Below are positions 1 to 10,862 of a DNA stretch of 64,000 nt, in pieces. Source of the DNA: Manihot esculenta. Lineage: Eukaryota > Streptophyta > Magnoliopsida > Malpighiales > Euphorbiaceae. Location of the stretch: positions 11,861,248 to 11,925,247 of the forward strand of contig NC_035162.2 of NCBI RefSeq assembly GCF_001659605.2, in the 5' to 3' direction. A program made the translations under genes and the position numbers. A model generated the notes under the pieces. That model was not told the DNA's origin. It saw nothing but the letters and a program-made list of their open reading frames with translations, and did no database searches. How positions within the stretch are numbered: position 1 is the stretch's first letter; the number at the start of each line of letters is the position of its first letter.

Positions 1-175
1 TGAAAATGTGTCTGATAACGGTAACTTTGTGTTAAGGCTCGGCCTACAAGGGGAGGACGAGTTTTGACGATAATCTGGTGTTGAAGTGTCCGAGTCTCCC
101 TTTTCCTCGGACAAGACCACATTTTTCACTTGTCAGATCCTTGCCACGTGACCCCTATTTTGTGGTGACAACTCA
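1..175 (-). repeat. 3' LTR of the Tat-like element (partial)
   Basis: Aligns by eye with 5219-5394, including shared blocks such as GTGTCTGATAAC and TTGACGATAATC. The inner boundary at 175 reads ...CTCA on the plus strand, which is TGAG on the element's own strand. The rest of the LTR is cut off by the window start. Confidence 0.7.
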
Positions 176-535
176 TAACTTACTTTGGACAGATGTTATA
201 TAACATCAAAGGTCCTCCCGTTGGTCTTCATTTCTTCATATTCGAAGGGGACATCTTTTATCGAGGTTCGAGATATGCGATCCCTCAAGATTGGTTTCTT
301 GCTACTCACTTCGCTTCGCCTACCGATCCTTTTGATGACTACTATAATGTTTATCGGGGCGCATTTAATATATGCCATCAAAACCATCTTTATAAAAGTT
401 CATCGTCTTCTCCAAGCATCACTTTTGCACTCTTCTGCAACTTCTTTTTTTAGAGGAATCCATTCTACAACTCCATTCTCATTTCTGTTAAAGTCTTTAC
501 CTATTTCACGAGTAACTTTGTTGTACTTTTTTAAT

Positions 536-2520
536 ATGGATAGGAATACCTCTTCCTCCCCTAGCAAGGCCTCTATTTCTAGCTCCTCCTCTGATGGCCC
601 CATCCGAGCGTCAGCCCCATTGTTCCATTGAGAGAGGCCCTTAAGAAAGAAGATGGCTCTCTTAGTAATATCCCGTCTGTCTTCTCATATAGCGACGTGG
701 ATCGTTTATATGACATATATCACATTCATTGGAATTCTTTCCGAATCTTTGCTCCTTCTCCCCGCGTTCGTGCTAACGACTTGATCTCCGCTGATGACAT
801 TATCGTTGTCTTCGAGGAGCAGTTGAAGGTGGGTCTCTATTTCCCTTTAGACCCCTTCTTTGTGGAGATTCTCCGATTTTACAAGCTTTCTATTGCCCAA
901 TTTCATCCTAACGGTTGGAGAATTTTGGTGGCCTTTTAGTTATGTGTTTCAACAATCACATTGAACCAAGCATAGTGCTTATCCTAGTTATACCAATTAG
1001 ATACCCGTAAAAATGAGGAATTCTGGTACTTTAGTAGCCGAAAGTACTTGAATATTTTTTATCAGATGCCTTCTTCTTTGAACCTTCTTCTTTGAAACAG
1101 TGGAAAAATAAGTTTTTTATCCTCCATCATTGTACGACGAAGGGTTTTGGGTGCCTTCAAACCAGCTGGCACTATTGAGTAGAGCTGAAAAATGATGGGG
1201 TCCGTCCGAAAAGAGAGGAAGATGCAGCTTTAGCTTCTCTTATGGCAATGACTAAAGCCTTAAAGAAAATTGATATCACTCAGGCGATGAGGAACACTAT
1301 CTTCTCTTAGCAAAGTCATCTGCCAGCAAGCCAGACCCACGCTCCTCACCCACCCATTCTTCTCGAAAGCACATCCCTATCTCGGGATCAGGGTACTTCA
1401 CTTTTCATCCTTTTTATTTGATGAATTGACTTTCTTACTTACTTTTCTTTTTATTTGCAGATATGGTTGGGTCAAGCAAATTCATCGAGGCGGCACGTGC
1501 TGCTCGAAAGGGTAAGGCTATTGCTGTTGGGGTTGTTAGTCCCCCTTCTAAACGTGCTCACCCTTCGGAGGTGATTGTACTTATTCCTCCCCCTCCCTAG
1601 CCTATGGCCGAGGAACTGGCACCCCTTCAGCCTGAATCTTCAACCTTGGGTGCTTCAGCTCCTATGCTCCCTGCTGATCCCCTTCTTTCTCTATTCCTGC
1701 GAGTGTGGGGATCGAGTCTTCCTAGCCCATTGGTATTCAACGTTTGGCTTTAGCACTAAACTGGGCACCTCCTTTCCTTGATGACCTTTCTCTGGGTCCC
1801 CTGCTAATCAAAAGTGCTATGAGATCGGCAGATCATCGCCATTTGAATGAGGTTGAGACAGATGAGCTGGTTGTTAATGCCATTCATTCTACGCTAAAGG
1901 ATGCCCTTTGCGCCTATGTGGCCAAGGAGCATTTTAGAGCCTTAAGGCAAGAATTTGGTGCAAACGAGACACAAAGGGAGCTCTTGGTCGAGGAATGTTC
2001 AAGCTTGAAGATCCAGATTGCCGAAGTTGAGGGTACAATAAAGGAGACCTGAGAGTCGGTGGACAAGCTTCAAGCTGATCTTGATGCGGCCCGTGCTTCA
2101 AACTAGGGCCTTAAGGGTCGGGCTAAATCTACCAAGGATTAAGTGGCCCTATTGCAACGCCAGGTCTTGGAGCTACACGCTCAAGCTGAGGAGGCCTGAA
2201 CTGCCTCAACCAGGGTAGCCGAGCTTGAAGCGGAACTCCAGGAGAAAATGGCCCAGGGCGGAGAGAAGTTTGTCCAAGGCCAGAATTCTGTGAAGAAGGA
2301 GTTGATGAAGCATTTTCCTTCTAAGGATTTCTCCTGGATAGATGATATCTTTCCTGAGGAAGAAAATGAGGGTGGAGGGGAGCGTGCTGAAGATACTCCT
2401 ATCGAAGAGGAGCATGATGAAGGTGTACCCTCTGATCGGATTTCTCTTGTAATAGATGCAAAAAATATCAATGTAACAGAGACTCGGGTGAATGAGCTTG
2501 ATGACCTAGACCTTTTGTAA
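536..2520 (+). pseudogene. Antisense extra ORF of the Tat-like element (gypsy-type transposon domain plus coiled coil), degenerate
   Basis: A plus-strand reading starts at ATG 536 (MDRNTSSS...) with a Ser-rich head. After a frameshift near 625 it continues through a segment with FVEILRFYK and HPNGWRILVAF. These resemble the plant family Pfam calls putative gypsy-type transposon (PF04195), recognised from memory. A stop follows at about 939. A further coding block begins after an acceptor-like TTTTATTTGCAG near 1460 with a basic stretch (AARAARKGKAIA). From 1750 to 2520 the reading is charged and heptad-like (for example LRQEFGANETQRELLVEE) and acidic at the end (DDIFPEEENE, NELDDLDLL). Stops and frame changes break it in at least four places. 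Function is unknown; it lies antisense to gag, as extra ORFs of Tat elements do. Confidence 0.6.
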
Positions 2521-2744
2521 TTTTTTATTTTTAATGAGAATGTTACTTTTATTTCCGTTTAGCGTTTATATGTTATACACATAATATGTTTTTGAGAGGG
2601 AAAAAATTTTCTTTAGGGGCTAACTCATGTTTATGACGCTTAGTTACTAACCTGTCTTGTGGCCATGAAATAAGAGACTTAGTGTATTTCCAGAATGGGA
2701 TTAATGTCTAAACATAATGTACAACGAATGTCCGCCTTGTGACT

Positions 2745-3170
2745 GTATTTCATAAGACCGACATCTGAGCAGTCCAGCAAAAACCATCTTATGGCCTAAT
2801 CTAACAAAAACTGTTTTGTGACCTTGATTTATGGGATCAGTACCTAAGTGGTTTGGTGAAAGCTGCCTCATGACCTGGTTTGGCGAAAACTACCTTGTGG
2901 CCTCAATTCGTGGGATCAATGCCAGAGTGGTCCATTGAAAATCATCTTGTGACCTGGCCTGGCAAAAACTGTCTTGTGGCCTTAATTCGTGGGATCAACG
3001 CTCGAGTGTCCTGGCGGAAGCCGCCTTGTGCCTGGTCTGGCGAAAACTGCCTTATGGCCTTGATTCATGGGACCAACGCCTGAGTAGTCTAGCGAAAGCC
3101 GTCTTATGACTTGACTTGGTGAAAACTGCCTTGTAGGCTTGATTGTGGACCAATACCTGAGTGGTCTTAT
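2745..3170. repeat. 79-bp tandem repeat array between gag and antisense ORF
   Basis: About five diverged copies of a roughly 79-bp unit. Each has a GACCTGG-like start, a GCGAAAACTGCCTTGTGGCC-like core and a GGGATCAACGCC-like segment. Recurrence of the GACCTGG word near 2872, 2951, about 3028 and about 3108 fixes the period. Arrays in this part of Tat/Ogre elements are known to seed plant satellites. Confidence 0.75.
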
Positions 3171-3449
3171 TGTTCCTTTCCACCAAAGAACATACCATAT
3201 AAAAATACTTTGTTAACTTTTTTTATTAAGAATATCCTCCATTTACATATGAGGGTAGAACTAACTTGTTGTCAAAATGTGAACGATATTAAAACTCTCA
3301 TGAGATTTCGGGCAGACGATTTTCATAGGCGAATGTTCTCCAAGATTTCTGAAAGTTTCCTACCTTTATAGTAATTACGTTTCTAATCTGCTTATGTCTC
3401 GTCGGGTCCTTTTATTATTACATGTATGACTCTTACTAGTTCTCTATAT

Positions 3450-4797
3450 ATCAGGACTTGTCTCATGTGTTGTCTCCTCGAGCTCAGACGTTTGCCCTTC
3501 TTTTCCTTTTTTCATAAATTTTCAGAGGGTTTCATCCCTTGTAAGCCTTTTGATCTCGCCCTTTAATTATCAACATTCGTCCATTGTGTGGTCATGATCT
3601 TCATAGAAGCGACAATACTTAGTTTTGTCTTGTTTTCTGCCTTCTCGAGATTGAGCTTGGGCATCCATCTAATTTCTTTATAATTTTTCCTGATCCACAT
3701 CAAGATGCGAGTTCGTGAGTCACTTAGTGGAATATAATTCTTATACTTACTCTATTCGTCCTTTCACGAGATGGGGTAGCTCCTATGAGCTCCTTTATGG
3801 GCTCGTCTCTCAGACTTTTAACTTTGTTTTTTATTTGCCCTCTTGTCTTCTTTTAGTGTCTGAACCTCATCATCCAATCTGATATATTTCTGGGTCTTGT
3901 TTATCAACTGTTGGTATGTCACGATTGAGTTTTCAATTAAAGAATCCATGAATTTGACATTGCGAGTTTCTTTCTTCAACATCTTACAAGCTATCTCATG
4001 ATTCAACATTTCCACTTGTATGGCTCCAGCATTGAAACATAAAATAAAACTCCTTAAAGACTCACTCTCCCCCTTTGTAGATCTTCTGTAGGTTAGAAGA
4101 AAACTTTTGGGGAGGTATGCAAGTAATAAATTTGGATTTGAATATTATAGCGAACTGTGTAAAGTTTTGGATTAAACCTGGGCTTAAGTATTGATACCAT
4201 TTTTGAGCTAAACCCGTGAATGTTGACGAAAACACTTGGTATAACACAAAATCATTTACGTTCTAAAGCTACATAGTCATCCTGAAAATGGCCAGATGAT
4301 TTCTAGAGTCTGTCATTTCATCATATTTGTCTAAGTTGGGCAACTTGAACTTGGTGGGAAAGATTTTTGCTAGTATTTTTTTTGAAAGAACCAAAACACC
4401 ATCCAAGCTGAAAATCTTCTTCATGTTCTTTTTGGTATCTCTGTAAGGCCCGTACTAGCTTCCAGTCTACTCCTTTCAGAGTCTCATCCGATTCATCTTC
4501 AGATTCGGACTTTCTTTTATACCGCAATTTGGCCGCTTCTATCTGGGCCCTTGGGGTATCTATGAAGACTTCATCCCTTCTTCTAGGGTTCATTTTAGAT
4601 GCCTCTTCCTGAGACTTATACTGTCTGAGAGTAGCATGTCACCTTTGAAAATACTGGAGTATCTGCTGGCTGTTTAAATTATTAAGGTCTACTCCATTGA
4701 TCACTGGAGGTGTGTTTTCTTGATTATTTGGGGCAGAAGAAATGATAACTCCCTCGTTGGTAGCGATATTGACAATAGTTGTAAGACTTCCAGCCAT
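3450..4797 (-). pseudogene. gag remnant of the Tat-like element
   Basis: The minus-strand ATG at 4797 gives MAGSLTTIVNIATNEG..., broken by a stop after about 51 codons. It resumes in later frames. The stretch at 4247-4062 contains LTGLAQKWYQYLSPGLI and FKSKFI, the core pattern of plant Ty3 capsid (Retrotrans_gag). Near 3600 the reading KYCRFYEDHDHTMDEC matches the zinc-finger-like segment that follows capsid in such gags. Frameshifts and in-frame stops make it non-coding now. The 3' limit near 3450 is approximate. Confidence 0.65.
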
Positions 4798-4857
4798 TTT
4801 GAGTGAGGAAAGACGATAAGAAACCGGTCGTGATCCAAAAGAGGGTTTAATGGATTT

Positions 4858-4875
4858 CTCGGCAATGGAACCAAA
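4858..4875 (-). other. Primer binding site-like sequence of the Tat-like element
   Basis: Just inside the 5' LTR the minus strand reads TTTGGTTCCATTGCCGAG. This resembles the TTTGGCGCCGTTGCCGGG class of plant Ty3 primer sites with two or three substitutions, and it sets the LTR boundary at 4876. Confidence 0.5.
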
Positions 4876-5394
4876 TGATATTGAGGAGATTAGGCTGATA
4901 ACATAGTCGGAATGATGCTATGCTGAGGTTGGTAGAAACTTGCAAGAAAGAAAACGTGAGGCGGTGGCAGGTGCCCACAGCACCCACTTTGACGCTCAAG
5001 TCAGCTTTGAGGAAAAAAAAAAGAATGCAGTAGAAGACTTAGAGTTTTAGTAGTATTAGAGATAGCATACATTTACCTCTATGATCGTTTCCATTTTACA
5101 CTATAAGAAGAGAGAGATAAATATAGCGTTTTTTAAAAATTCGATGATGATGTGGTCGGCTGCTCGATAGGGATCATTACTAGCTAATAGATTGGTGATT
5201 CTGTGATTATAGGCGAAATGGAAATGTGTCTGATAACAGTAACTCTGCGTCAAGACTCGGTTTATTAGGGAATGACGAGTCTTGACGATAATCCGGATGT
5301 TAAAGCGTTCGGGTCTATCAATTCTTCGAGCAGGATTATATTTTTCACTTATCAGATTCTTATCACATGATCCCAATTTTATAGTAAAAACTCA
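4876..5394 (-). repeat. 5' LTR of the Tat-like element
   Basis: About 519 bp. The part from 5219 matches 1-175. On the plus strand it begins TGATATTG next to the PBS and ends ACTCA at 5394. The inner end is placed from the PBS, so it may be off by a few bases. Confidence 0.65.
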
Positions 5395-6637
5395 TACTTT
5401 ACAATTTAACATGAACTATCTTTTAATTAATCATATAAAATATATTTAATATAATATTGACAATATAATACTGAGATAAATAATTATTTGTTCAAATTTT
5501 TATATTAAATTTATTAATATATTATCATTTAATTATTTATATATTATTATTTAATTAATTTAAATATATAATTTATAATAAATTATTTATATTATATAAA
5601 AAATATTAATATATAATATAAATATAAAATATTATATAAAATCAAAATATTAATATAAATATAATCAACTTAAATTATATATTATATATATACACCATAC
5701 TTTAAGTGAATAGCATTGCATTATTTATATTTAAATTATATAAAAATTTTAATTTATAAAATTAAATAGATAATATTAAATACGAGAATAATCATAAAAA
5801 TATATATGAGTACGTGAAAATAGTAATAATAATAATAATCCATTAAGTGAGGGTTAACGAAAATATTTTTTAAAAATATAAAAAGAGTATTTATTTAAAG
5901 ACATATATATTAAAAAATAAATATATAAATTAATAGTATAGTTACACAATAAATAAATATACACATATAAATTAACAATAAGAATGATTACATATTTTAA
6001 TATTATTTAATTTTTAACGGTTAAAAAATTAAAAAAGAGAGAAATAATATAAATAAATATTAAGGACAGTATTTATATTTTTTTCTATTAAAAAATATTT
6101 ATAAAATTATTTAATTTTTTAAATGATATTACTTAATATTCATTAGTAGTATTATTATTTTACATTAAATATACTTTTATTTAATATATTAAATTTCTTC
6201 ATAATAGCATTAATTTATTTTTTTATTATAAGTTTAAAATAAAATTATAAATAATTATATTTTATAAATATATATTTTTATAATATTTATATTTAATGTA
6301 TTTATATTATTATTAAATCTATTTATAAGTCTTATAAATGAGTTTAGTTCAAAAGTCTTTCGGCTAGCGAGTCTCTTAACAACTTTGTTAGTGAGTCTTT
6401 TAATTAGTCAACTCGCGAATCTTCACGAACTGAATACTATTGAATTCAAAACGAGACTAAAAATTAAGTTCAAACTCGACTCATTTAGAAAGCGAATAGA
6501 AACCGATTGAATTTTTATCAAGTCGAATCTCAAATGGTTCATAAATAAATTAGTTTATTTATACCTACCAATCCGCAATAATGCAATTTTGTTTATGAAA
6601 ATAAAATTTGTGGGCCTATTGCCGTCAAGACTTGGAC
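5395..6637. other. AT-rich intergenic spacer
   Basis: Very AT-rich with short TA and AAT runs (AATAATAATAATAAT near 5827). No coding pattern is visible. About 6330-6545 has CG-containing repeated words (GAACT, ACTCG, CGAAT) like those in old hAT-type MITEs, but I see no clean ends. Confidence 0.6.
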
Positions 6638-6645
6638 AATATAAG
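6638..6645 (+). promoter_or_regulatory. Possible TATA box of the receptor kinase gene
   Basis: ATATAAGG lies about 80 bp upstream of the ATG at 6724, a plausible TATA position for a short 5' UTR. Judged on position and sequence only. Confidence 0.3.
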
Positions 6646-6723
6646 GTCTTCTCACTAATTTTCCCGCCGATGATGCATAAATTGGACAATTAACCATAAT
6701 TTGCAGCACACCAAAACAAAGTT

Positions 6724-9700
6724 ATGGCAAGAGAGAAGCTGGCCTTGCATATTTCCCTTGTCCTATTCATGCTACTACATTGCTCACTCACTGTTGCTTC
6801 TGACTCTACTGAAGAAGCAAATGCTCTTCTCAAATGGGCAGCCACCCTTCACAACCCAAAAGATTCTAACTTATCTTCTTGGCCTCTCCTTCCTCAAAAT
6901 GCCACCAATTCCATTCCAAGAATAAGCCCTTGCAACTGGGTTGGACTTTCTTGCAACATTAATGGAAGGGTTGAGAGACTTAACCTCACTAATGCAGGCT
7001 TAAATGGTACGCTCCATGAGTTGTACTTCTCTGCTTTTTCTGATCTTGCATATATTGATCTTAATACGAATATGCTTTCTGGAAACATTCCACTTGGAAT
7101 CACTAAACTTTCCAAACTCATTTATCTTGATTTGGCATATAATCTCTTGTCTGGAACCATTCCTCCAGAAATTGGCCTCCTAACAAATCTTGATACCCTG
7201 CACCTTTCTGCAAATCAATTAAGTGGCCCAATTCCTTCAACAATAGGCCAGTTAAGTTCCCTTACTGAGCTTGCCTTGTATACCAACAATCTAGATGGTC
7301 CTATTCCTCCTTCTATAGGTAATTTGACCAAGATGGCTCGGTTGCTTCTTTTTGAGAATCAGATTTCTGATTTGATTCCACCAGAGATGGGAAACCTTAC
7401 CAGTTTGGTTCAACTTTACATGGATACCAATAATCTATCAGGTCCAATCCCTTCCACCTTTGGGAAGTTGAAAAACCTAACAGTGTTGTATATGTTCCAC
7501 AATCAACTTTCTGGTTCAATTCCCCTGGAAATTGGAAACATGAAGTCCCTCACCGCGCTAAGCCTTTTTGGAAACAATCTTTCTGGCCAAGTTCCTGCAA
7601 CACTAGGTGGTCTAACAAATCTGAAACTTCTTCATCTCTATAAAAATAAGCTCTCAGGACCCATTCCTGATGAGCTGGGAAACTTGACGTCCATGTTTGA
7701 TCTAGAGTTGAGTGAAAATCAACTTAACGGTTCTATCCCTTCTTCCTTGAGTAATCTGAAAATGTTAGAACAGTTGTACCTTCGTGATAACCAACTCTCA
7801 GGGACAATTCCTGAACAGATAGCTAGTCTCCCTAACCTATCTGTGCTTCAACTAGACAACAACCAGTTGATTGGCCAATTGCCCCAAACCATTTGCCAAA
7901 ATGAAAAGCTTCAGAACTTCACCGTCTTCAACAACCGTCTTGATGGCCCAATACCCAAAAGCTTTAAAGATTGCAAAAGCTTTGTCCGAGTTCGTCTGGA
8001 GGGAAACCAATTCACTGGAAATGTATCTGAAGATTTTGGAGTCTATCCGCAACTCCAATATATAGATCTAAGCTCCAATAACTTCTACGGGGAAATATCA
8101 TCCAACTGGGGAGAGTGTCCAAATTTAACAACTCTCGCGATGGCAGGCAACAACATTAGTGGTACAATTCCACCAGAAATTGGAAATGCAACTCAGCTAA
8201 AAGCACTTAATCTTTCCTCTAATAAATTATCTGGAAGGATTCCCATGGAGTTTGGAAAGTTGGATTTGCTGAAGGTTATTTTAAACGACAATCAGCTATC
8301 CGGTGGTATACCTTCAGAATTTGGATTGTTAGCTGATCTCGAGTATCTGGACCTTTCAGCAAACAAGTTGAACCAATCAATTCCTGAAAACATCGGGAAC
8401 TTGCCTAAACTCATCTACTTGAATTTGAGCCGCAACGAGTTCAGCCAAAAAATTCCAATTCAGTTGGGGAAGTTGACTCACTTGTCGAAGTTGGATTTAA
8501 GCAGGAACTTGCTCAAAGGTGAGATACCATCAGAACTGAGCAGTCTAGAAAGCTTGGAGGTGCTAAATCTCTCCCATAACAATCTGTCTGGTTCTATTCC
8601 AGATAGTTTTGGAGGGATGAATGGTTTATTGACCATCGACGTATCCTACAACGAATTGGAAGGTCCAATTCCTTCCAACAAAGCATTTCAAAATGCTTCC
8701 ATAGAAGCATTTCAGGGGAACAAAGGCTTGTGCGGGGATGTTCCAGGACTGCAACCATGCAAAATTTTGACCAACAAAAGTACTTCCAAAAAGAGCCATA
8801 AAATGTTGTTTCTAATAATTTTCCTCCCTATTTGTGGAGTTTTTTCACCTCTGGTTTTCCTGGGAGTTCTCTTCTTTTTACGAAAAAGAAAAGAAGATGC
8901 AGATGCACAACAAGGCAGTCAAGAGGATGACGAATCAATTTTCATATCAAGTTCTGATGGAAGAATTATGCATGATGAAATCATAAAATCTACAGATTGT
9001 TTTAATAGTGTATACTGCATTGGAAAGGGAGGACATGGTAGCGTCTACAAAGCAAATCTGCAATCAGGGAGCACTGTAGCAGTGAAGAAGATCCACCAGT
9101 TTCAGGACGGCGAGAAGACAGGTAGAAAAGAGTTCTTGAATGAGATAAGGGCATTAACTAAGATACGACATCGAAACATAGTAAAGCTTTTTGGTTTTTG
9201 TTCGTATTCTCGATACTCATTTCTAGTTTATGAGTACCTTGATGGAGGTAACTTGGCCACAATATTGGGCAATGACGAAGAAGCTAAAGAATTGGACTGG
9301 AGCAAGAGGATAAATATCGTTAAGGGTGTTGCCAATGCTCTGTTTTACATGCACCACAATTGCTCACCTCCAATTGTTCATCGAGATATAACAAGCAAAA
9401 ACATTTTGCTTGATTCTGAATACGAGGCTCACGTATCAGATTTTGGGACTGCCAAGCTTCTAAACGCCGATTCATCTCATTGGACTGCACTGGCAGGCAC
9501 ATACGGATATGTTGCACCAGGTAATACATCTAATATCTTATTGATTTATTTTTCTTAATTGGTTTGGGATGCAACTCTTGTTTAATAAATTTTGAGCTAC
9601 TAATTTAATTGTGTGGCAGAGCTTGCTTACACTATGAAGGTAAGTGAAAAATGTGATGTGTATAGCTTCGGAGTAGTGGCACTAGAAATGATCAATGGGA

Positions 9701-9936
9701 AACATCCGGGTGAAATCGTCTTCTCTGTGGCTTCTCCTTCAGCTCAGAAGCTGGTCCTGGAAGATTTTCTGGACCAACGCCTTCCAACTCCATCGGCTCA
9801 AGTTCAAGATGAACTAAGGAAAATCATGAAGATTGCAATTGCATGTTTACACAGCAATCCACAATCTCGACCAACTATGCATATGATCTGTCAAGTTTTA
9901 GCAGTTCAAACTCCACCTTATAGTTCACTAGGTTAA
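6724..9936 (+). CDS. LRR receptor-like serine/threonine kinase, MIK2-like
   Basis: Two exons, 6724-9520 and 9620-9936, give a predicted 1,037-residue plasma-membrane receptor kinase. The 99-bp intron (GTAATA...GGCAG) splits the Glu codon of the conserved APE motif, and joining restores VAPELAYT. Order: signal peptide (1 to about 26), LRRNT_2 domain (about 29-90), about 24 leucine-rich repeats of 24 residues to about 650, a Cys pair at GLCGDV/LQPC, a membrane segment (about 694-718) followed by RKRKE, then kinase. Kinase motifs are the glycine loop [11 protein letters not shown] (from about 767), Lys788 in VAVKK, HRD at 886-888 and DFG at 906-908, so it should be catalytically competent. Repeat 19 is one residue short. 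The family (LRR XII-like, MIK2 in Arabidopsis, about 1,045 residues) senses SCOOP-type peptides and cell-wall or immune cues. Orthology is inferred from overall pattern, and paralogues are numerous. Confidence 0.9.
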
Positions 9937-10862
9937 TCATTCAGCAACTGAATGCACATATCATATCATAGCATTAAAAGAAAATACTAACATAGAACTA
10001 CATAAGTAATAAGTTTTATACATGTGTTAAAAAAATGGAGATTATATATGATATTATCTAGTTTTTAGTTTTACTTGATTTAAATATTTATTTTAATTTA
10101 TTTAGTTTGGTTAATTATGAAAATGTAAAATAATAGCTTAATTTATTTATTTAATAATATGAAAATCAATTAAAGAAAAGGTAACTAACTGGGAGGTAAA
10201 GTGAATATTTTGTATTGGTGCTTAAGTTTTATTTGTTGACTGCAAGATTACATTAAGTTCAAATTAAACGTCTAAGTAAATTTAGTTTAAATTTAGAAAA
10301 ACCATTAAATTGGACATGATTAATAATTTCAGAAAAAAAAAAATTATATGTTTACCTCCTGGAATAGGATTTTGTTTCATGGAAAACATCAACACTTCTG
10401 TTGTCTCTGGAAACTCACCTAGTCTGCTAGATCACCTCAGTTTAAACTAAAAAAGTTCAATGCTACCATCTATATCATGTTAAATGACAGAAGATCTCTG
10501 TGCATTTTCAACTTCTGAAACAGTGGGACATGATCAAAGAAAATATCCTGGAATCACATGTACAAAAATTGGAAGCAGATACTTAAGTTTCTGACCATGC
10601 AAAATTTAATACATCACAAGTTAGACAAAGAAGACAACAACAAGACAACAGAATATTACAAGTCTGTATCTGCATCACCAAAAAAGAGGAAGAAAACTAT
10701 TCTCAGACAGGTGGACATGGTTGAGAAATTTCTAACCAGGAAACTAGCAGTAGATTCTGATGACGTTCTACATCCAGTGGCCCTCACTTGATAGACTATT
10801 TATTAGTAGTGAACAAGGATGTAACTCTGACATAACACAACACTTCCTACGACCAGTTTACA
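9937..10862. other. Spacer between convergent genes, including Pumilio 3' UTR
   Basis: The receptor kinase and Pumilio genes converge here. The part from about 10400 to 10862 has higher complexity and probably contains the Pumilio 3' UTR. I could not place polyadenylation signals with confidence. No further coding pattern is visible. Confidence 0.5.

Larger units (their letters stand above)
1..5394 (-). mobile_element. Degenerate non-autonomous Tat/Ogre-like Ty3 retrotransposon, cut by the left edge
   Basis: The first 175 bases match 5219-5394, which identifies two LTRs of one element. Read on the minus strand the order is 5' LTR, PBS-like site, broken gag, a 79-bp tandem array, an ORF on the opposite strand, then the 3' LTR. 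I found no protease, reverse transcriptase, RNase H or integrase remnants between gag and the antisense ORF. An extra ORF antisense to gag-pol is known from the Tat lineage (for example Grande and Ogre relatives). Assignment to that lineage is inferred from this layout and the PBS type. Multiple stops and frameshifts show it is old. The outer part of the 3' LTR and its target duplication lie outside the window. Confidence 0.75.

Noticed and set aside
6330..6545. Possible hAT-type MITE
   Set aside because: Word content is suggestive, but no terminal inverted repeats or target duplication could be located.
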